Below, one piece after another: positions 6,151 through 6,744 of a DNA stretch of 6,744 bases. Position numbers and translations under genes: made by a program. Every line of letters begins with the position of its first letter. The stretch's first letter is position 1. The DNA comes from Spirochaetales bacterium (lineage in GTDB: Bacteria > Spirochaetota > Spirochaetia > DTKZ01), in assembly GCA_031280945.1 (NCBI GenBank), contig JAITGB010000089.1, positions 1 to 6,744 on the forward strand, written 5' to 3'. The notes below the pieces were generated by a model, which saw only the letters and a list, made by a program, of their open reading frames with translations, did not search any database and had not been told where the DNA came from.

Positions 6151-6662
6151 GATGGGCTTACTCCTTGCGCAGCCGGTATATCCGCACGCAGCTCTTTTAC
6201 GAGCATATATCCTGAATTGGCTGCCATTGTGATGCACCCCACGGGGATTACTGCGTAAATATACGCAAAGGGTATACGCAATATATCCGTAACGCGTCCC
6301 GATACATGAAGCTGCCGGATAAGAATGCAGCTTTGTAAAAACAAATACGCGAGAATCGATGCCGATACAAGCCAGCCGGCAATTCTTATGGTTTTTTGCG
6401 CGTATACAGGCAGAAGGTCAACAAGAATTTCAATCGCAACATGGCCTCCCCTGCGGAAAGCTCCTCCGGCTCCCCAAAAGACAATCCAGACAGCGCAGGC
6501 AAGCTGAATTTCCTGCTGCCAGATTAAAGGTTTATTGAGCGCGTAGCGCATAGGGACTCCGCCAAAAGTAACGGCGACAAGAACAGATAGGGCGATTCCC
6601 GCAAAAAGAAAGTCGAAATTCTTTAAAAGGCCCATGAGCCATGTTTTTTTTTGAGTTTCCAT
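6147..6662 (-). CDS. dctQ: TRAP transporter small permease subunit DctQ
   Basis: A 171-residue small membrane subunit of the same TRAP transporter; it holds DctM in the membrane and helps dock the loaded binding protein. Four hydrophobic segments are visible at about 17-37, 53-68, 91-114 and 130-150. Two family hallmarks are present: RYALNKPLIWQQEI (39-52), the usual RY..N....W.EE-like stretch after helix 1, and GAFRRGGHVAIEIL (67-80) between helices 2 and 3. The ATG at 6662 is preceded by a GGGGGA sequence (6666-6671) at suitable spacing. The stop overlaps the dctM ATG by four bases. The reading frame stays open upstream to the window edge, but the start at 6662 gives normal length and the upstream stretch does not resemble DctQ. 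Confidence 0.93.
   Translation of the reverse strand: METQKKTWLMGLLKNFDFLFAGIALSVLVAVTFGGVPMRYALNKPLIWQQEIQLACAVWIVFWGAGGAFRRGGHVAIEILVDLLPVYAQKTIRIAGWLVSASILAYLFLQSCILIRQLHVSGRVTDILRIPFAYIYAVIPVGCITMAANSGYMLVKELRADIPAAQGVSPS
6161..6165 (-). promoter_or_regulatory. Ribosome-binding site that fixes the dctM start
   Basis: On the minus strand this reads AGGAG, ten bases before the ATG at 6148-6150 and inside the 3' end of dctQ. It supports the overlapping start over the in-frame ATG at 6237. Confidence 0.65.
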
Positions 6663-6686
6663 GTTTCCCCCGTCTGCGGTCTTGCC

Positions 6687-6709
6687 CGCCGGGGCATTTT
6701 TCCCCGGCG
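6687..6709 (-). promoter_or_regulatory. Intercistronic hairpin between probable dctP and dctQ
   Basis: CGCCGGGG (6687-6694) and CCCCGGCG (6702-6709) form a perfect 8-bp GC stem around a seven-base loop. On the minus strand the T-run needed for intrinsic termination is absent after the stem. In many binding-protein transport operons such a hairpin protects the upstream message from 3' decay and lets the binding protein be made in excess; that role is inferred here. Confidence 0.6.
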
Positions 6710-6721
6710 CGGTTCTTAAGA

Positions 6722-6744
6722 TTACTTTTTCATTGCCTTTATAA
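6722..6744 (-). CDS. C-terminal end of a probable TRAP periplasmic binding protein DctP (partial)
   Basis: Only the last codons are in the window. In one minus-strand frame they read I-K-A-M-K-K followed by TAA (6722-6724). A short Lys-rich tail of this type, ending some 60 bases before dctQ, is what the usual dctP-dctQ-dctM order predicts. Six residues cannot identify a family, so the call rests on gene order. Confidence 0.4.

Noticed and set aside
6151..6237. Longer dctM starting at the ATG at 6237
   Set aside because: The added 29 residues are polar, overlap dctQ and are unlike the family. The start at 6150 has an AGGAG and a coupled ATGA overlap.

Overview
All recognisable genes are on the minus strand. 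They form two blocks separated by a non-coding stretch of about 300 bases rich in hairpins. The source looks like a corrinoid-using bacterium with a TRAP-type transporter. No gene here fixes the taxon. A spirochaete of the Treponema type is a weak guess, based on overall style (mixed-GC genes, compact operons, intergenic GC-rich hairpins), and cannot be demonstrated from this window.

Block 1 (33-3882, GC-rich) is a tightly overlapping three-gene operon. In transcription order it encodes a BtuR/CobO/CobA-type corrinoid adenosyltransferase, an SbcD/Mre11/YhaO-like metallophosphoesterase, and an SbcC/Rad50/YhaN-like coiled-coil ATPase. The first junction overlaps by one base (TGATG) and the second by four (ATGA), so translation is probably coupled. 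The last two genes form a nuclease/ATPase pair of the Mre11-Rad50 kind. The ATPase has no CxxC zinc hook; a hydrophobic double segment sits in the middle of its coiled coil, as in YhaN-type proteins. The adenosyltransferase belongs to coenzyme B12 metabolism, and its coupling to a DNA-end-processing pair has no obvious metabolic explanation.

The region 3883-4189 holds no credible gene. It contains four perfect short-loop hairpins in two alternating stem types (A-B-A-B). All four have the same apex, read on the minus strand as GCGNAGC, the sequence of the unusually stable GNA-triloop DNA minihairpin. It also holds an imperfect 23-base direct repeat and a pairing that competes with the longest hairpin. 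A possible extended -10 promoter element lies seven bases before the GTG start preferred for the adenosyltransferase.

Block 2 (4190-6744, visibly more AT-rich) is a TRAP transporter operon entering from the right edge. It contains the last codons of a probable dctP, an intercistronic hairpin, dctQ, dctM (ATGA overlap with dctQ), and a GntR/FCD-family regulator 14 bases after dctM. The transporter would use an ion gradient to import an organic acid captured by the periplasmic DctP. The regulator is probably its local ligand-sensing control protein. The substrate cannot be read from the sequence because nearly all of dctP lies outside the window.
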